IMG/VR virus record: IMGVR_UViG_3300042314_002510
Location: 1 to 48,974 of that record
Direction: 5' to 3' (one strand)
Length of the DNA stretch: 48,974 bases
DNA from: a virus
A program made the translations under genes and the position numbers. This document shows positions 7,725 to 16,623 of this stretch, piece by piece. Below the pieces are notes generated by a model. It was not told the DNA's origin and searched no databases. It saw only the letters and a list, made by a program, of their open reading frames with translations. The first letter of the stretch is position 1; the number at the start of each line of letters is the position of its first letter.

Positions 7725-9584
7725 ATGAGTAAAATTATTGGAATTGACTTAGGAACTACGAATTCGTGTGTTGCCGTAATGGAAGGGAATGAACCTGTTG
7801 TAATCCCTAACAGTGAGGGAAAAAGAACAACACCATCAGTAGTTGGATTTGTTAATGAAGAAAGAAAAGTTGGTGACCCTGCTAAAAGACAATCAGTTAC
7901 TAACCCAACTAATACGGTTTATTCTGTTAAACGTTTTATGGGTTCATCATTTGATGAATGTGTGAATGAAACTACAAAAGTTCCATATTCTGTAATTAAA
8001 GGGAAAAACAATTCCCCAAGAGTAAAAATTGATAATAAAGAATTTTCACCACAAGAAATTTCAGCAACTATCTTACAAAAGATGAAAAAAACTGCGGAAG
8101 ATTATTTGGGGTCAACTGTAACTGAAGCGGTTATTACTGTTCCTGCTTACTTTAATGACGCACAAAGACAAGCAACAAAAGAAGCTGGTGAAATCGCAGG
8201 TTTAACTGTTAGACGTATTATCAACGAACCAACCGCTGCGGCATTGGCTTACGGTTTAGATAAGAAATCAAAAGACGCTGTTGTTGTTGTATTTGATTGC
8301 GGTGGGGGTACGCATGATGTTTCAATCCTTGAATTAGGTGACGGAGTATTTGAAGTAATGTCAACAGATGGGGACACTCACTTAGGTGGTGATGACTTCG
8401 ACCAAACAATTATTGATTACTTAGTAGGAATCTTCAAAGATGAAAATGGTATTGATGTTAGTAAAGACCCAATGGCGTTACAAAGATTAAAAGAGGCTGC
8501 TGAGAAAGCGAAAATTGAGTTATCATCAACCTCATCAACAGAAATTAACTTACCTTACTTAATGCCGGTTGATGGTGTTCCAAAACACTTAGTAACTTCT
8601 TTAAGTAAATCTAAATTCGAACAATTAGTTCAACCATTAGTTGACAGAACTATTAAACCGTGTGAAAGTGCGTTGAAAAGTGCGGGTATTAAAGTAACCG
8701 ATATTGATGAAGTTATTTTAGTAGGTGGAACAACAAGAATTCCAGCAATTCAGGAGGCCGTTAAAAAATTCTTTGGTAAAGAACCTTCAAAAGGTGTTAA
8801 CCCTGATGAGGTAGTTGCGTTAGGTGCGGCAATCCAAGGTGGTGTATTAGCTGGTGATGTAAAAGACGTGTTATTATTAGATGTTACCCCACTTTCATTA
8901 GGTATCGAAACTATGGGAGGTGTATTCACTAAATTAATTGAATCTAACACAACAATCCCAACTAAAAAATCACAAGTATTCTCTACGGCAGTTGATAACC
9001 AACCAAGTGTTGATATCCACGTATTACAAGGGGAAAGAGCGATGGCTAAGGACAACAAAACTATTGGTAAATTCCAATTGACTGATATTCCACCATCACA
9101 AAGAGGTGTTCCGCAAATCGAAGTAACTTTTGATATTGACGCTAACGGTATCATTAATGTATCTGCGTTGGATAAAGGAACAAACAAAGTTCAATCAATT
9201 AAAATTGAAGCGTCTTCAGGATTGTCTAAAGAAGAAATTGAAAGAATGAAATCTGAAGCTGAAGCAAATGCTGAAAACGATAACAAATTACGTGAGGAGG
9301 TTGAATTAATTAATAAAGCTGACAGTGTTGTGTTCCAATCTGAAAAATCAATTAAAGATTTGGAAGATAAAATCTCAGAAACTGATAAAACAGAATTAAC
9401 TGAATTGGTTTCAAGTTTAAAAGAATCTGTTGAGAAACGAGAATTAGACGTTTTGGAGTCGAAAATTGAATCAGTCAATACTAAGTTCCAATCAGTATCT
9501 CAAAACTTGTATGATGAGTCAAATGTAACTGATGAGGTGAATGATAGTGATTTTTCTGATGTGGAATTTGACGAAGTGAAATAG
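7725..9584 (+). CDS. dnaK: Hsp70 chaperone DnaK
   Basis: A full-length 619-residue DnaK. The nucleotide-binding domain starts [14 protein letters not shown] and includes [19 protein letters not shown] and [11 protein letters not shown]. The substrate-binding domain has [16 protein letters not shown] and [13 protein letters not shown], and the tail ends DVEFDEVK, close to the EEVD-like end of bacterial DnaK. One oddity is the phosphate-2 loop, [11 protein letters not shown], where DnaK normally has FDLGGGTFDVS (C192 and H197 here). No dnaJ or grpE is in the window, so it may use host co-chaperones. Probably acquired from a Bacteroidetes host. It could fold abundant phage proteins or replace a stressed host chaperone. 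Confidence 0.97.
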   Translation: MSKIIGIDLGTTNSCVAVMEGNEPVVIPNSEGKRTTPSVVGFVNEERKVGDPAKRQSVTNPTNTVYSVKRFMGSSFDECVNETTKVPYSVIKGKNNSPRVKIDNKEFSPQEISATILQKMKKTAEDYLGSTVTEAVITVPAYFNDAQRQATKEAGEIAGLTVRRIINEPTAAALAYGLDKKSKDAVVVVFDCGGGTHDVSILELGDGVFEVMSTDGDTHLGGDDFDQTIIDYLVGIFKDENGIDVSKDPMALQRLKEAAEKAKIELSSTSSTEINLPYLMPVDGVPKHLVTSLSKSKFEQLVQPLVDRTIKPCESALKSAGIKVTDIDEVILVGGTTRIPAIQEAVKKFFGKEPSKGVNPDEVVALGAAIQGGVLAGDVKDVLLLDVTPLSLGIETMGGVFTKLIESNTTIPTKKSQVFSTAVDNQPSVDIHVLQGERAMAKDNKTIGKFQLTDIPPSQRGVPQIEVTFDIDANGIINVSALDKGTNKVQSIKIEASSGLSKEEIERMKSEAEANAENDNKLREEVELINKADSVVFQSEKSIKDLEDKISETDKTELTELVSSLKESVEKRELDVLESKIESVNTKFQSVSQNLYDESNVTDEVNDSDFSDVEFDEVK

Positions 9585-9606
9585 TCAATAGTTTTAGAAA
9601 AAATTT

Positions 9607-9639
9607 ATCCCCAAGGTTGTTTTACTTTGGGGATTTTTT
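9607..9639 (+). terminator. intrinsic terminator after dnaK
   Basis: ATCCCCAA...TTGGGGAT hairpin with a T run, 23 bases after the dnaK stop. It runs straight into the next promoter. Confidence 0.85.
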
Positions 9640-9648
9640 ATATCTTTG
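9617..9648 (+). promoter_or_regulatory. Bacteroidetes-type promoter
   Basis: TTG (9617-9619) and TATCTTTG (9641-9648) with 21 bases between, just before the ATG at 9653. It overlaps the dnaK terminator and implies a nearly leaderless mRNA. Confidence 0.5.
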
Positions 9649-9652
9649 AGAT

Positions 9653-10135
9653 ATGAAAACGAAAGCACCATACGAAATAACATCTAAAGCGATTAAAGGA
9701 TACGACGAGTCAAAAATCGCTAAATCTGAAACTAATGATTGTGTTGTAAGAGCATTTGCGTCATCGTTTGATATTCCATATGACAAGGCGTGGAAGATTA
9801 TCTCTGAGAAATTTGGTAGACAACCAAGACAAGGAACTCGTGGTACATTCGCAACACTTAACAAATTGGCGGAAGTTCGTTATACTTGTAATTACAAGAA
9901 AATTAAACCGATTGGTGGAACATACGGAGCATTACATTACGATGTTAAAGTAAAGGGTGAGGTTGTTAAAAGAAAAATGACTGTTGGGACATTCATTAAG
10001 AAATACCCTGAAGGAACATTCTTCATCATAGTTAAAGGACACGCATTCACAATCAAGAATGGTGTGGTTATCGGTAACTACGAAGACGCAATAAAATTGA
10101 GAAAAGAGATATATTTCGCATACCAAATTAAATAA
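9653..10135 (+). CDS. possible papain-like cysteine peptidase
   Basis: A 160-residue protein with the arrangement of small papain-fold peptidases found in phages. The candidate nucleophile is C30 in TNDCVVRAFA at the start of a helix. The candidate histidine is in VKGHAFTIKNGVVIGN, followed by an Asn/Asp-containing strand. The spacing and the GHAF strand support the fold, but activity is unproven. It is separated from the following HAD gene by three bases, so the two form an operon. The substrate is unknown; processing of phage or host proteins and isopeptide cleavage are all possible. Confidence 0.6.
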   Translation: MKTKAPYEITSKAIKGYDESKIAKSETNDCVVRAFASSFDIPYDKAWKIISEKFGRQPRQGTRGTFATLNKLAEVRYTCNYKKIKPIGGTYGALHYDVKVKGEVVKRKMTVGTFIKKYPEGTFFIIVKGHAFTIKNGVVIGNYEDAIKLRKEIYFAYQIK

Positions 10136-10138
10136 ATT

Positions 10139-10657
10139 ATGAAAGTATTATTTTTAGACCACGACGGAGTTATCTGTTTGTCGAGTAATTGGGGTGGACG
10201 TTTTAAGAAAGTGGGGTTTGATAGTAACCCTGAAACACCATTGGATATCCGAATGGATAACTTTGATGTTAAGGCGGTTAAACTATTAAACAGTATTGTT
10301 GATATTACCGGTTGTGAACTTGTTATATCATCAGATTGGAAATTACAAGGGACATTAGAACAAATGAAAAAAATGTTTGTTACCCGTGGAATTAAACCAC
10401 CAATTGACTACACACCTAATTTAAAGACTTTTGATGAGGGTGCGGAACATTTATTAAAAGCGACTCTTGATTTCGAGGAAATACGAGTATTAGAAATTAA
10501 AAAGTATTTGGAAGACCATCCTGAAGTAACACATTGGGTTGCGGTTGATGATATGGACTTATCTAAATTAGAAAATTTCGTTCAAACTAAACGACCATAT
10601 AATGAAGGAATCAAACAATCCGGAGTTAAAGATAAAATTATTGATTTTCTAAAATAA
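10139..10657 (+). CDS. HAD-like phosphatase, RNA-repair (Swiss Army Knife) type
   Basis: A 172-residue HAD-fold protein. Motif I is FLDHDGVI (D7, D9), motif II is VISSDWK, and the acidic motif IV is VAVDDMDL. The SDWK after strand two resembles the HAD domains described in Swiss Army Knife RNA-repair proteins, where they trim terminal phosphates. Together with the two RNA ligases, the cREC_REC-like protein and the P-loop kinase elsewhere in the window, this points to RNA end healing. That role is inference; a nucleotide phosphatase is the alternative. It is cotranscribed with the putative peptidase and ends at a terminator. Confidence 0.75.
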   Translation: MKVLFLDHDGVICLSSNWGGRFKKVGFDSNPETPLDIRMDNFDVKAVKLLNSIVDITGCELVISSDWKLQGTLEQMKKMFVTRGIKPPIDYTPNLKTFDEGAEHLLKATLDFEEIRVLEIKKYLEDHPEVTHWVAVDDMDLSKLENFVQTKRPYNEGIKQSGVKDKIIDFLK

Positions 10658-10658
10658 A

Positions 10659-10682
10659 AAAACCCTCTTTATTGAGGGTTTT
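10659..10682. terminator. bidirectional intrinsic terminator
   Basis: AACCCTC-TTTATT-GAGGGTT with A and T runs, between the convergent HAD gene and the small membrane protein gene. Confidence 0.8.
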
Positions 10683-10947
10683 CTGTTTCATCAGTGTTTT
10701 CAGTATTGGTTGATTTTTCTTTTTGAATTTTACTAATCATCCATCCCGCAACTGCGAATTCGGCGGTAGCCCAAAGTAAAAATTCACCCATACTTAATGT
10801 CGAATGTTTTTCCAATAAGAAGAAAATCATACCCCATTGTGCGATTACAAATGCGATACCTGACTCAATTCTTTTTTTAGAAAAGTAAGATGTTCTTGCT
10901 GAATACATATTCATTAATTCAGTGAATAACCATTTAATTTTTTTCAT
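10669..10947 (-). CDS. small two-helix membrane protein (possible holin)
   Basis: A 92-residue protein with a basic amphipathic N-terminus, two hydrophobic helices (about residues 29-45 and 53-72) and a charged hydrophilic tail rich in E, T and N. This plan fits class II holins but also many other small phage membrane proteins. It is not next to the endolysin at 2066-2884, which weakens the holin reading. Its first codon follows a structured intergenic segment that ends the upstream minus-strand gene. Confidence 0.5.
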   Translation of the reverse strand: MKKIKWLFTELMNMYSARTSYFSKKRIESGIAFVIAQWGMIFFLLEKHSTLSMGEFLLWATAEFAVAGWMISKIQKEKSTNTENTDETENPQ

Positions 10948-10977
10948 AACTGTTTTTATTGATAAATATCAGGCATT

Positions 10978-11042
10978 AAAAAAGGGGGATGGTAGCGAAC
11001 CTCCCCCTAGTCAGTGTTACCGAAACGGTAACGGTCCTAACT
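10978..11042 (-). terminator. structured terminator between two minus-strand genes
   Basis: On the minus strand a GTTACCG-TTT-CGGTAAC hairpin is followed by AGGGGGA...TCCCCCT and a T run. The second is a strong terminator for the gene at 11048-11575. The first hairpin is extra structure, so a short 3'-UTR-derived RNA is possible. Confidence 0.7.
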
Positions 11043-11047
11043 GAAAA

Positions 11048-11575
11048 TTATTTACCTTTTAACAGGTTAAGACATTGTTTTAAATATTCTTTAGACCTAG
11101 CCGATGGTGTTAATTCATCCTCTCTACTTTGAATATTAAGAATCCTTTCAATATCTTTAACTAATTCTGTCCCGTGTTCGTGTTCTTTGTAAAGTTCAAT
11201 TACTTTATCCATTGCTTTATGACAATTACCTGTAGTTTCATCATAATAATTTTTATTTCTAAATTGATTTAAGTGATTCATCATTTCGTATGACAAATGA
11301 GCACCACCATCTTTGATATCTTTGAATAATCTGATGTTATTTAAAATACCTAAAGTATCAACGATTGAATTTACACCGTTTTGTCTTTTATAAACACCTG
11401 GTGAATAACTAGCGGCGTCTTTAACACTACCAACAATATCATCTAAATTAATGACGTTGTTTGTCAAACATCTTGGTTTTTGTTCTTCATCTTGTTCACC
11501 ATTAGAAACTTGTTCCATTATTTTTGTTCGAATAATTTTTCTAAGTTCTTTTTCGTCTATTATAATTCTTTTCAT
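11048..11575 (-). CDS. unknown protein with N-terminal helical tag
   Basis: A 175-residue, mostly helical protein of unknown function. It begins MKRIIIDEKELRKIIRTKIM and then EQV, one version of a short basic amphipathic N-terminal segment that recurs on unrelated proteins in this window (17341, 21403, 23821, 33386, 45192). The I-M-E step after the helix resembles a T4-type prohead-protease site, (L/I)-x-E. By analogy the first 20 residues could be a removable capsid-targeting peptide. The rest has no recognised motif; one Cys sits in each of three helices. Confidence 0.65.
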   Translation of the reverse strand: MKRIIIDEKELRKIIRTKIMEQVSNGEQDEEQKPRCLTNNVINLDDIVGSVKDAASYSPGVYKRQNGVNSIVDTLGILNNIRLFKDIKDGGAHLSYEMMNHLNQFRNKNYYDETTGNCHKAMDKVIELYKEHEHGTELVKDIERILNIQSREDELTPSARSKEYLKQCLNLLKGK

Positions 11576-11674
11576 ATGTCAATATTTTATTTTTCTTTTA
11601 ATAAATATTTGAATATTTATAATTAACCATCGGTTGTGCTAAAATGAGCATAAATTTTAATTTAAAATATATGG

Positions 11675-11896
11675 ATGATGAGAGTAGGAAACAAGACTTG
11701 GAAACAAATATTTATGGGAAATGTGGCAGTGAAATGTCTTGTCTTGGGAATGTTCTTCAATCCTTTTGGGTTCGATGCGGTTCAATATTATCTTTATACT
11801 CTAACAGGAAGTTTAATGAAAGCAAATTTAATTTTGTATGGTATTTCGGGGTTTTTCTTTGGTTTATATTTCTTCTTTCGAAATCGTTCTAAGTAA
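11675..11896 (+). CDS. small two-helix membrane protein
   Basis: A 73-residue protein starting with a double ATG (11675 or 11678). It has two long hydrophobic segments separated by LTGSLMKAN and ends in a basic tail (FFRNRSK). The competing frame at 11644-11892 has no hydrophobic organisation and is probably spurious. The family is not recognised; a membrane or host-envelope role is likely. Confidence 0.6.
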   Translation: MMRVGNKTWKQIFMGNVAVKCLVLGMFFNPFGFDAVQYYLYTLTGSLMKANLILYGISGFFFGLYFFFRNRSK

Positions 11897-11900
11897 AACT

Positions 11901-12305
11901 TTACAGTTTTAACTCAAAACGATTCTTCATTATTTCTAACTTATCTTCAGGAACGTTATGTTGATTAACACCACCGTGTCTATTTTCAACAACCATTGAA
12001 AACACTGTGAATCCGAATTCTTTTGCCAATTCATAATAAACATCCATTTCCCATTCTTGGGTGAATGTATTAGCAACTGCGATTCTTGTTGGTGTCATTC
12101 CACCATTTGCGTTCTTCATAGATATTCTAACTTGGTTTTGACACCAAGCGTGAGCGTCCTTTAATTTAAGGGGGTTGAATTTATATTCATTACCTTCCAT
12201 AAAGAACATATCAGCTTCAAAATAAACAGCACCGATAGATTTTGCTAACGTTGATTTACCCGCTCCAGGTAAACCTCTCAAGAGATATAAAATTTTTCCA
12301 TTCAT
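11901..12305 (-). CDS. P-loop kinase (AAA_33/polynucleotide kinase-like)
   Basis: A 134-residue P-loop NTPase. The Walker A motif is GLPGAGKST (residues 11-19). A DxD-like acidic segment (FEADMFFMEG) follows where nucleotide and polynucleotide kinases bind the acceptor, then a Q/R-rich helix and VANTFTQEWEMDVYYELAKEFGF. This layout matches the small kinases related to NEDD4BP2 and T4 Pnk. At 134 residues it is a minimal kinase domain without the phosphatase half; the HAD protein at 10139 could supply that activity. A 5'-OH RNA kinase role is inference from the RNA ligases in the same genome. Confidence 0.8.
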   Translation of the reverse strand: MNGKILYLLRGLPGAGKSTLAKSIGAVYFEADMFFMEGNEYKFNPLKLKDAHAWCQNQVRISMKNANGGMTPTRIAVANTFTQEWEMDVYYELAKEFGFTVFSMVVENRHGGVNQHNVPEDKLEIMKNRFELKL

Positions 12306-12346
12306 AAGTCAAATGTAGTGATATTTATAATATAAAACAACAAATA

Positions 12347-13741
12347 ATGGATGTTAAAAAAATAGTTCTTGATGTATTATCAGAATCAAAGAAAAAGAAT
12401 AAAAAAGATGATAGATGTGTGAGATTAGCCAAACAAAAATATGATACTTGGCCGTCAGCGTATGCTTCAGGTGCGGTTGTTAAATGTCGTCAAGGAAAAA
12501 TATGGAAAGAAGAAGTTGAATCACTTGATGAAGCAACTAAAACAGATTATAGTAAAGAAAATGAGTCGGGATTACACGGATGGTTTTCAAGACAAGGTGG
12601 GAAAGGTAAATCTCAAGGTTGGGTTGATTGTAACACTTGTAGAACAGACTCAAACGGTAAAAAAACTTGTAAATCTTGTGGTAGAAGTGATGGTGAAGAT
12701 AGGTCAAAATATCCGGCTTGTAGACCAACCCCATCAGCTTGTGGAACTAAAGGTAAAGGTAAAAAGTGGGGTAAAAAAACTAAAATGGGTGTGAAGGAAA
12801 ATGTTAAAGTTTCAAAGGATTTACAATACCATTTAGATAACGAAATTACATTATCAGAAAACGTATTTAGAATTTATTCAGAGAAATATTTCAAATTAAT
12901 TAATGAAGTTAGGTCACTTTATAATAGAGATTTAATCAGATTAAATGAAGAAGATTCTTGGATTGTTGAATCTGATTTAGGTAAAAAAGTGTTACTTGAA
13001 AATGGTGAAGAGGTTTACTTAGACGCACCAATGTATGAAGAAGAAAATGAAGATGAAAGAGAACTTAGAGAGAAATTAAATTTAGATAAAGACCACGTAG
13101 TAAAAATCATTAAAAAAATGGGGTCTATGAGATATTTTAGTATAACATTTGATGGTATTACTAAATTATTCTTAATGGGTAATGTTTATAACATTTTATT
13201 TAAAACAATTATCAGACATTTTAAAGTTACCGGTGTTCCACATTTCAAAAGATTTTTAGATTTAGATTTTGATTATTTTGTCTTTATGGATAGAAATGAA
13301 CCGAATTTCTATAAGAAAGATTTAGAAAAAATGGATGTCGATGCTCGCGACCCATTTGGTAGAGATAGTTTTCTTTTTGAGTATTCCCCAATTGATAAAA
13401 GAAATTTTGATTCAACAGTATTCAAACACGAAGAATTGGAGGATTCTATTAATGAAGCATTACACCGAGGTAAGAATGTAAAAATAGGTAGTCCATTCAG
13501 AACACCGGGTGGTCCTAAGAAATTTGCGGTGTATGTTAAGACAGGTAAAGGAACAGTTAAAAAGGTGACATTTGGTGACCCCAATTTAAGAGTTAAAAAC
13601 GCAAATAAAGGTCGAGCAAAATCATTTAGAGCAAGACATAAGTGTGACCAAAAGAAAGATAGAACAACGGCAGGGTATTGGTCTTGTAATGTTGGTCGAT
13701 ACGCTAAAAAATTGGGATTAAAATCATCAAGTAGTTGGTAA
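12347..13741 (+). CDS. multidomain protein with DUF5872-like segments; probable virion protein
   Basis: A 464-residue protein. An N-terminal tag-like helix (MDVKKIVLDVLSES) precedes DRCVRLAKQKYDTWPSAYAS, a block I associate with the DUF5872 family of marine and T4-like phages. A Cys-rich stretch follows at about residues 95-132 (CNTCRTD, CKSCGR, CRPTPSACGT), probably a zinc ribbon. The middle (200-370) is acidic and helical. The C-terminus has FRTPGGPKKFAVYV, VTFGDPNLRV and SFRARHKCDQ...YWSCN, another block frequent in phage virion proteins. VESLDEAT near residue 64 looks like a prohead-protease site. It is followed after one base by the next gene, so the two are coupled. Function unknown. 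Confidence 0.75.
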   Translation: MDVKKIVLDVLSESKKKNKKDDRCVRLAKQKYDTWPSAYASGAVVKCRQGKIWKEEVESLDEATKTDYSKENESGLHGWFSRQGGKGKSQGWVDCNTCRTDSNGKKTCKSCGRSDGEDRSKYPACRPTPSACGTKGKGKKWGKKTKMGVKENVKVSKDLQYHLDNEITLSENVFRIYSEKYFKLINEVRSLYNRDLIRLNEEDSWIVESDLGKKVLLENGEEVYLDAPMYEEENEDERELREKLNLDKDHVVKIIKKMGSMRYFSITFDGITKLFLMGNVYNILFKTIIRHFKVTGVPHFKRFLDLDFDYFVFMDRNEPNFYKKDLEKMDVDARDPFGRDSFLFEYSPIDKRNFDSTVFKHEELEDSINEALHRGKNVKIGSPFRTPGGPKKFAVYVKTGKGTVKKVTFGDPNLRVKNANKGRAKSFRARHKCDQKKDRTTAGYWSCNVGRYAKKLGLKSSSSW

Positions 13742-13742
13742 T

Positions 13743-14930
13743 ATGGAAGAAAAAATTAAATTTTTATTTGACAAAATATTAGAGAAGACTGTTAAAAATT
13801 ATAATCAATATAATGACAGTCGCGTTAAAATTGAATCAACTCCGACAATTGATTTAGTTAATAAAGTTAAAACACATAGAGGTTCAAAATACGAAGTTTA
13901 TGTTAAAATTCCTGAATTAAAAGTTTTTGCCGATTTTACACATATATTTCATAAGGTATGGAAAACAATGGGTTTACATAAGACATTAGAAACTAATTTG
14001 TTTATTAATACAATAATTCCCAGAAACTTTGATACTTTAAAATATAAAGCAAACCAATACAAAAAAGAATTACAAGAAGAGGTTGATAAATATGTTAAAA
14101 GACAACGTGTTGTTGGTAATGAAATTAGTATTAATATTGATGATGTTGAAGTTATTAACAATAATTGGGTTGGTGGATATAGAATGAGTTTTAGTGTATA
14201 TGCAACCTGTATAAACAATGGAAATCAAGAAGAAATCCTAAGAGTTGATAACCCTATAATCGAAAGAGAATTAAATTATATTTGCACTGAACTACTTGGA
14301 CACGAATATATGGATGGTATTATTCAAGGTTACGGTTTAACTGTTGATTTTGTTAAAAACGAACCAAGTGAAATCAATGAGGGTAAAATGGATGATATTA
14401 AAGATTTCATTAAGAAAAACACTGATAAAATAAAAACCACATTTAAAGAAGAATTAAAAAATTCTAGTGATGATGCTAAAACAGCTTTCAAACATTTAAT
14501 CACAAAGAAAAAAGATTTAACAAAAGAAGAACGTGAAGAAATTTCAAAAGAATTAAAACAAGTATTCAAGAGAACGGCTAAACGTTTAGGTATGGCTAGT
14601 TTGTTTATTTTACCGGGTGGAACTATATTAGTTATCTTACTTAATTTATTTACTAAGAAAAAAGAAGTTCCATACGATGAAACGATAAGTGAAGGTAAAA
14701 AAGTTAGGTTATTTACTGAAAGTATTGATAATCACGAATTGAAGTGGCATAGAGACCGTGAGGATAGATTAGTTGAAGTTATTGAAGGTGAAGGTTGGCA
14801 ATTACAATTTGATGATGAATTACCGTTTAATTTAGAAAAAGGGATGAGTGTTATCATCCCCGAAGGTGTGTATCATAGAGTTATTAAAGGAAGTGGAAAT
14901 CTAAAAGTATCAATTACTGTATTAGACTAA
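13743..14930 (+). CDS. protein with LETM1-like helix bundle and C-terminal cupin
   Basis: A 395-residue protein combining unrelated parts. Residues 1-210 are an unrecognised alpha/beta region. SEINEGKMDD near 215 matches the recurring hydrophobic-x-E-G motif. Residues 220-310 resemble the LETM1 domain: long basic helices, LTKEEREEISKELKQ, then a membrane-like LGMASLFILPGGTILVILLN. Residues 330-395 resemble a cupin barrel (WHRDREDRLVEVIEGEGW, IIPEGVYHRVIKG) with candidate metal-binding His residues. It follows the DUF5872-like gene by one base. LETM1 domains bind ribosomes in mitochondria; whether that holds here is unknown. A virion or ejected protein is equally plausible. Confidence 0.65.
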   Translation: MEEKIKFLFDKILEKTVKNYNQYNDSRVKIESTPTIDLVNKVKTHRGSKYEVYVKIPELKVFADFTHIFHKVWKTMGLHKTLETNLFINTIIPRNFDTLKYKANQYKKELQEEVDKYVKRQRVVGNEISINIDDVEVINNNWVGGYRMSFSVYATCINNGNQEEILRVDNPIIERELNYICTELLGHEYMDGIIQGYGLTVDFVKNEPSEINEGKMDDIKDFIKKNTDKIKTTFKEELKNSSDDAKTAFKHLITKKKDLTKEEREEISKELKQVFKRTAKRLGMASLFILPGGTILVILLNLFTKKKEVPYDETISEGKKVRLFTESIDNHELKWHRDREDRLVEVIEGEGWQLQFDDELPFNLEKGMSVIIPEGVYHRVIKGSGNLKVSITVLD

Positions 14931-15335
14931 TTCAACTTTCTCTTCAAAAATCTTATTGATTTTATTTTTCACTCTTTCACTTATTGGAATTGGAGAACCC
15001 CCATCGTCGATTCTAACAAACGTAATGTTAGTTTTCAATACAAGTTCTTGTTTACCTGTATAAACGTTGTGAGACCTCGCCTCCATATAGATTGTTATGG
15101 AAGTATTACCAATTTTAGACGGAAAACCATAGATTTTCAATAATTGATTTTCTTTAGCGGGTTTTTCAAAATTACACTTATCTATTGAGACTGTAACCAT
15201 TCTTGGGGTATCACATAATTGCATCGCGTAACCCGCTGCCGCTGAGTCAATCCATTTAAGTAACGAACCACCAAATAAATTACCGTGAAATCCTAAATCG
15301 GACTTTTTGATTGGATGACTAGAAATTAATTCCAT
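14922..15335 (-). CDS. acyl-CoA thioesterase, hotdog fold (YciA-like)
   Basis: A 137-residue single hotdog domain. The signature NLFGGSLLKWIDSAAAGYA (residues 20-38) contains the helix and catalytic Asp region of YciA-type thioesterases. VSIDKCNFEKPAKENQLLKI and IYMEARSHN complete the fold. It would hydrolyse acyl-CoA esters. Its 3' end overlaps the end of the convergent gene by nine bases. An acyl-CoA thioesterase is rarely noted on phages; with the patatin and the YceI-like protein it makes a third lipid-related gene in the window. Confidence 0.88.
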   Translation of the reverse strand: MELISSHPIKKSDLGFHGNLFGGSLLKWIDSAAAGYAMQLCDTPRMVTVSIDKCNFEKPAKENQLLKIYGFPSKIGNTSITIYMEARSHNVYTGKQELVLKTNITFVRIDDGGSPIPISERVKNKINKIFEEKVELV

Positions 15336-15399
15336 AAAAATAAAATAGAGTTTACATTTAATACCTTTTCGGTATTTATAAGTATATTAATATGGTAAT

Positions 15400-16623
15400 A
15401 TGAGCAACGAAACTTACATAAAAAAAATAAATAATTTACTGTCAAAAAAAACTTATCATTATGAGTCAGAAATATATTCATTTGACTATATTCTTGAGTT
15501 AACAGGTGAGATAAAACCATTGATTAGTATTGGTGAATGGAAAGACTTTTATTTATTGAATTTCAAGATTTTTAATCTTAATGATACCGCAAAAAGAATA
15601 ATATCATTTCTTATAAAAGAACATCCTGAATATAAAACTGAAGATAAAGAAATTTATGATGTAAAAAAACCATTACGTCAATTAGGAATTGAAAGAAGTT
15701 TAGGTGGTATGGCCAGAAAAATGTTGAGAGCACTTAATATTAAAGAGACAATTACTAAAGAAGTTTTAGTATCTTTGTCAGAACTTGAGGGGGATTATGA
15801 AGAAATTAAGTTAAATATTGATGAATCAAGTACAAGTATTTCGTCAGGTGAATATACCGGACCATTAGAATTGGGGTTAATAAAATGGAAAAATAAAACA
15901 CTATCACCATTTAGTGAGTTTGTTGATACTAAATTTAACCATAAGAAAAAACAAAAAACAGTTAAAAACAATGTGAAACGTGTTGTTGGGGTTTGGGAAA
16001 AAAATCCTGATGGTTCATATAAAACAAATCAACACGATGTACACACAATTAATGAAGGTATGATTGATAGATTAGCCATTAGAACAGTTGTTAAAGACAT
16101 TGTAAGTATAATTAAACAAAATGAAGAAGGTGGATTTTATTTACCTGAAGATATTAATGGAGAACTTCAATATAAGTTAACAAATAAAAAGATATTATTT
16201 AGTGTTGAATTAACTTTACGATTTAATGACATTATTGGTGGGTTTGGTGTTAATGGTGCCTACTCACACGAGGAAGATGTTATAGAAATGGTTGTCGAAT
16301 ATAATCCAAAAACTATTAATCAACAATTATATGATTTAATTGGTGAGATTAACGAGGTATTGACTCACGAAATGGTTCACCTTAAACAAAATTATAGGGG
16401 CGAATTAAACTATGAGGATGTTGAAGGTAGTAATTTAGAATATTACTCAAGAAATCATGAAATACCGGCACAATATTATGGGTTTAAACGTTTATCAAAA
16501 TTAAGGAAATTACCTTTAGAGGATGTTGTTAGAGAATGGTTCGACACTCATAAAAAAACCCATATGTTAAATCCTGATGAGGTGAAAATCGTAATAGAAA
16601 AAATACTTAATTATAAAGCATAA
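15400..16623 (+). CDS. zincin-like metalloprotease, probably virion-associated
   Basis: A 407-residue protein with a zincin motif near the C-terminus: VLTHEMVHLKQNY (H323, E324, H327), followed by an acidic helix (NHEIPAQYY) that could give the third ligand. The N-terminal half is helical and unrecognised. VHTINEGMIDRLAIRT near residue 220 sits just upstream of the catalytic region and matches the hydrophobic-x-E-G motif of neighbouring proteins. Cleavage there would release a free metalloprotease domain, as in a zymogen matured in the prohead. That is inference. It has its own terminator. Confidence 0.75.
   Translation: MSNETYIKKINNLLSKKTYHYESEIYSFDYILELTGEIKPLISIGEWKDFYLLNFKIFNLNDTAKRIISFLIKEHPEYKTEDKEIYDVKKPLRQLGIERSLGGMARKMLRALNIKETITKEVLVSLSELEGDYEEIKLNIDESSTSISSGEYTGPLELGLIKWKNKTLSPFSEFVDTKFNHKKKQKTVKNNVKRVVGVWEKNPDGSYKTNQHDVHTINEGMIDRLAIRTVVKDIVSIIKQNEEGGFYLPEDINGELQYKLTNKKILFSVELTLRFNDIIGGFGVNGAYSHEEDVIEMVVEYNPKTINQQLYDLIGEINEVLTHEMVHLKQNYRGELNYEDVEGSNLEYYSRNHEIPAQYYGFKRLSKLRKLPLEDVVREWFDTHKKTHMLNPDEVKIVIEKILNYKA

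Noticed and set aside
8221-9478. Several minus-strand frames inside dnaK
   Set aside because: Shadows of a highly conserved coding sequence with strong codon bias.
11644-11892. Alternative plus-strand frame overlapping the small membrane protein
   Set aside because: It lacks organised hydrophobic segments, while the frame starting at 11675 encodes two clear membrane helices.
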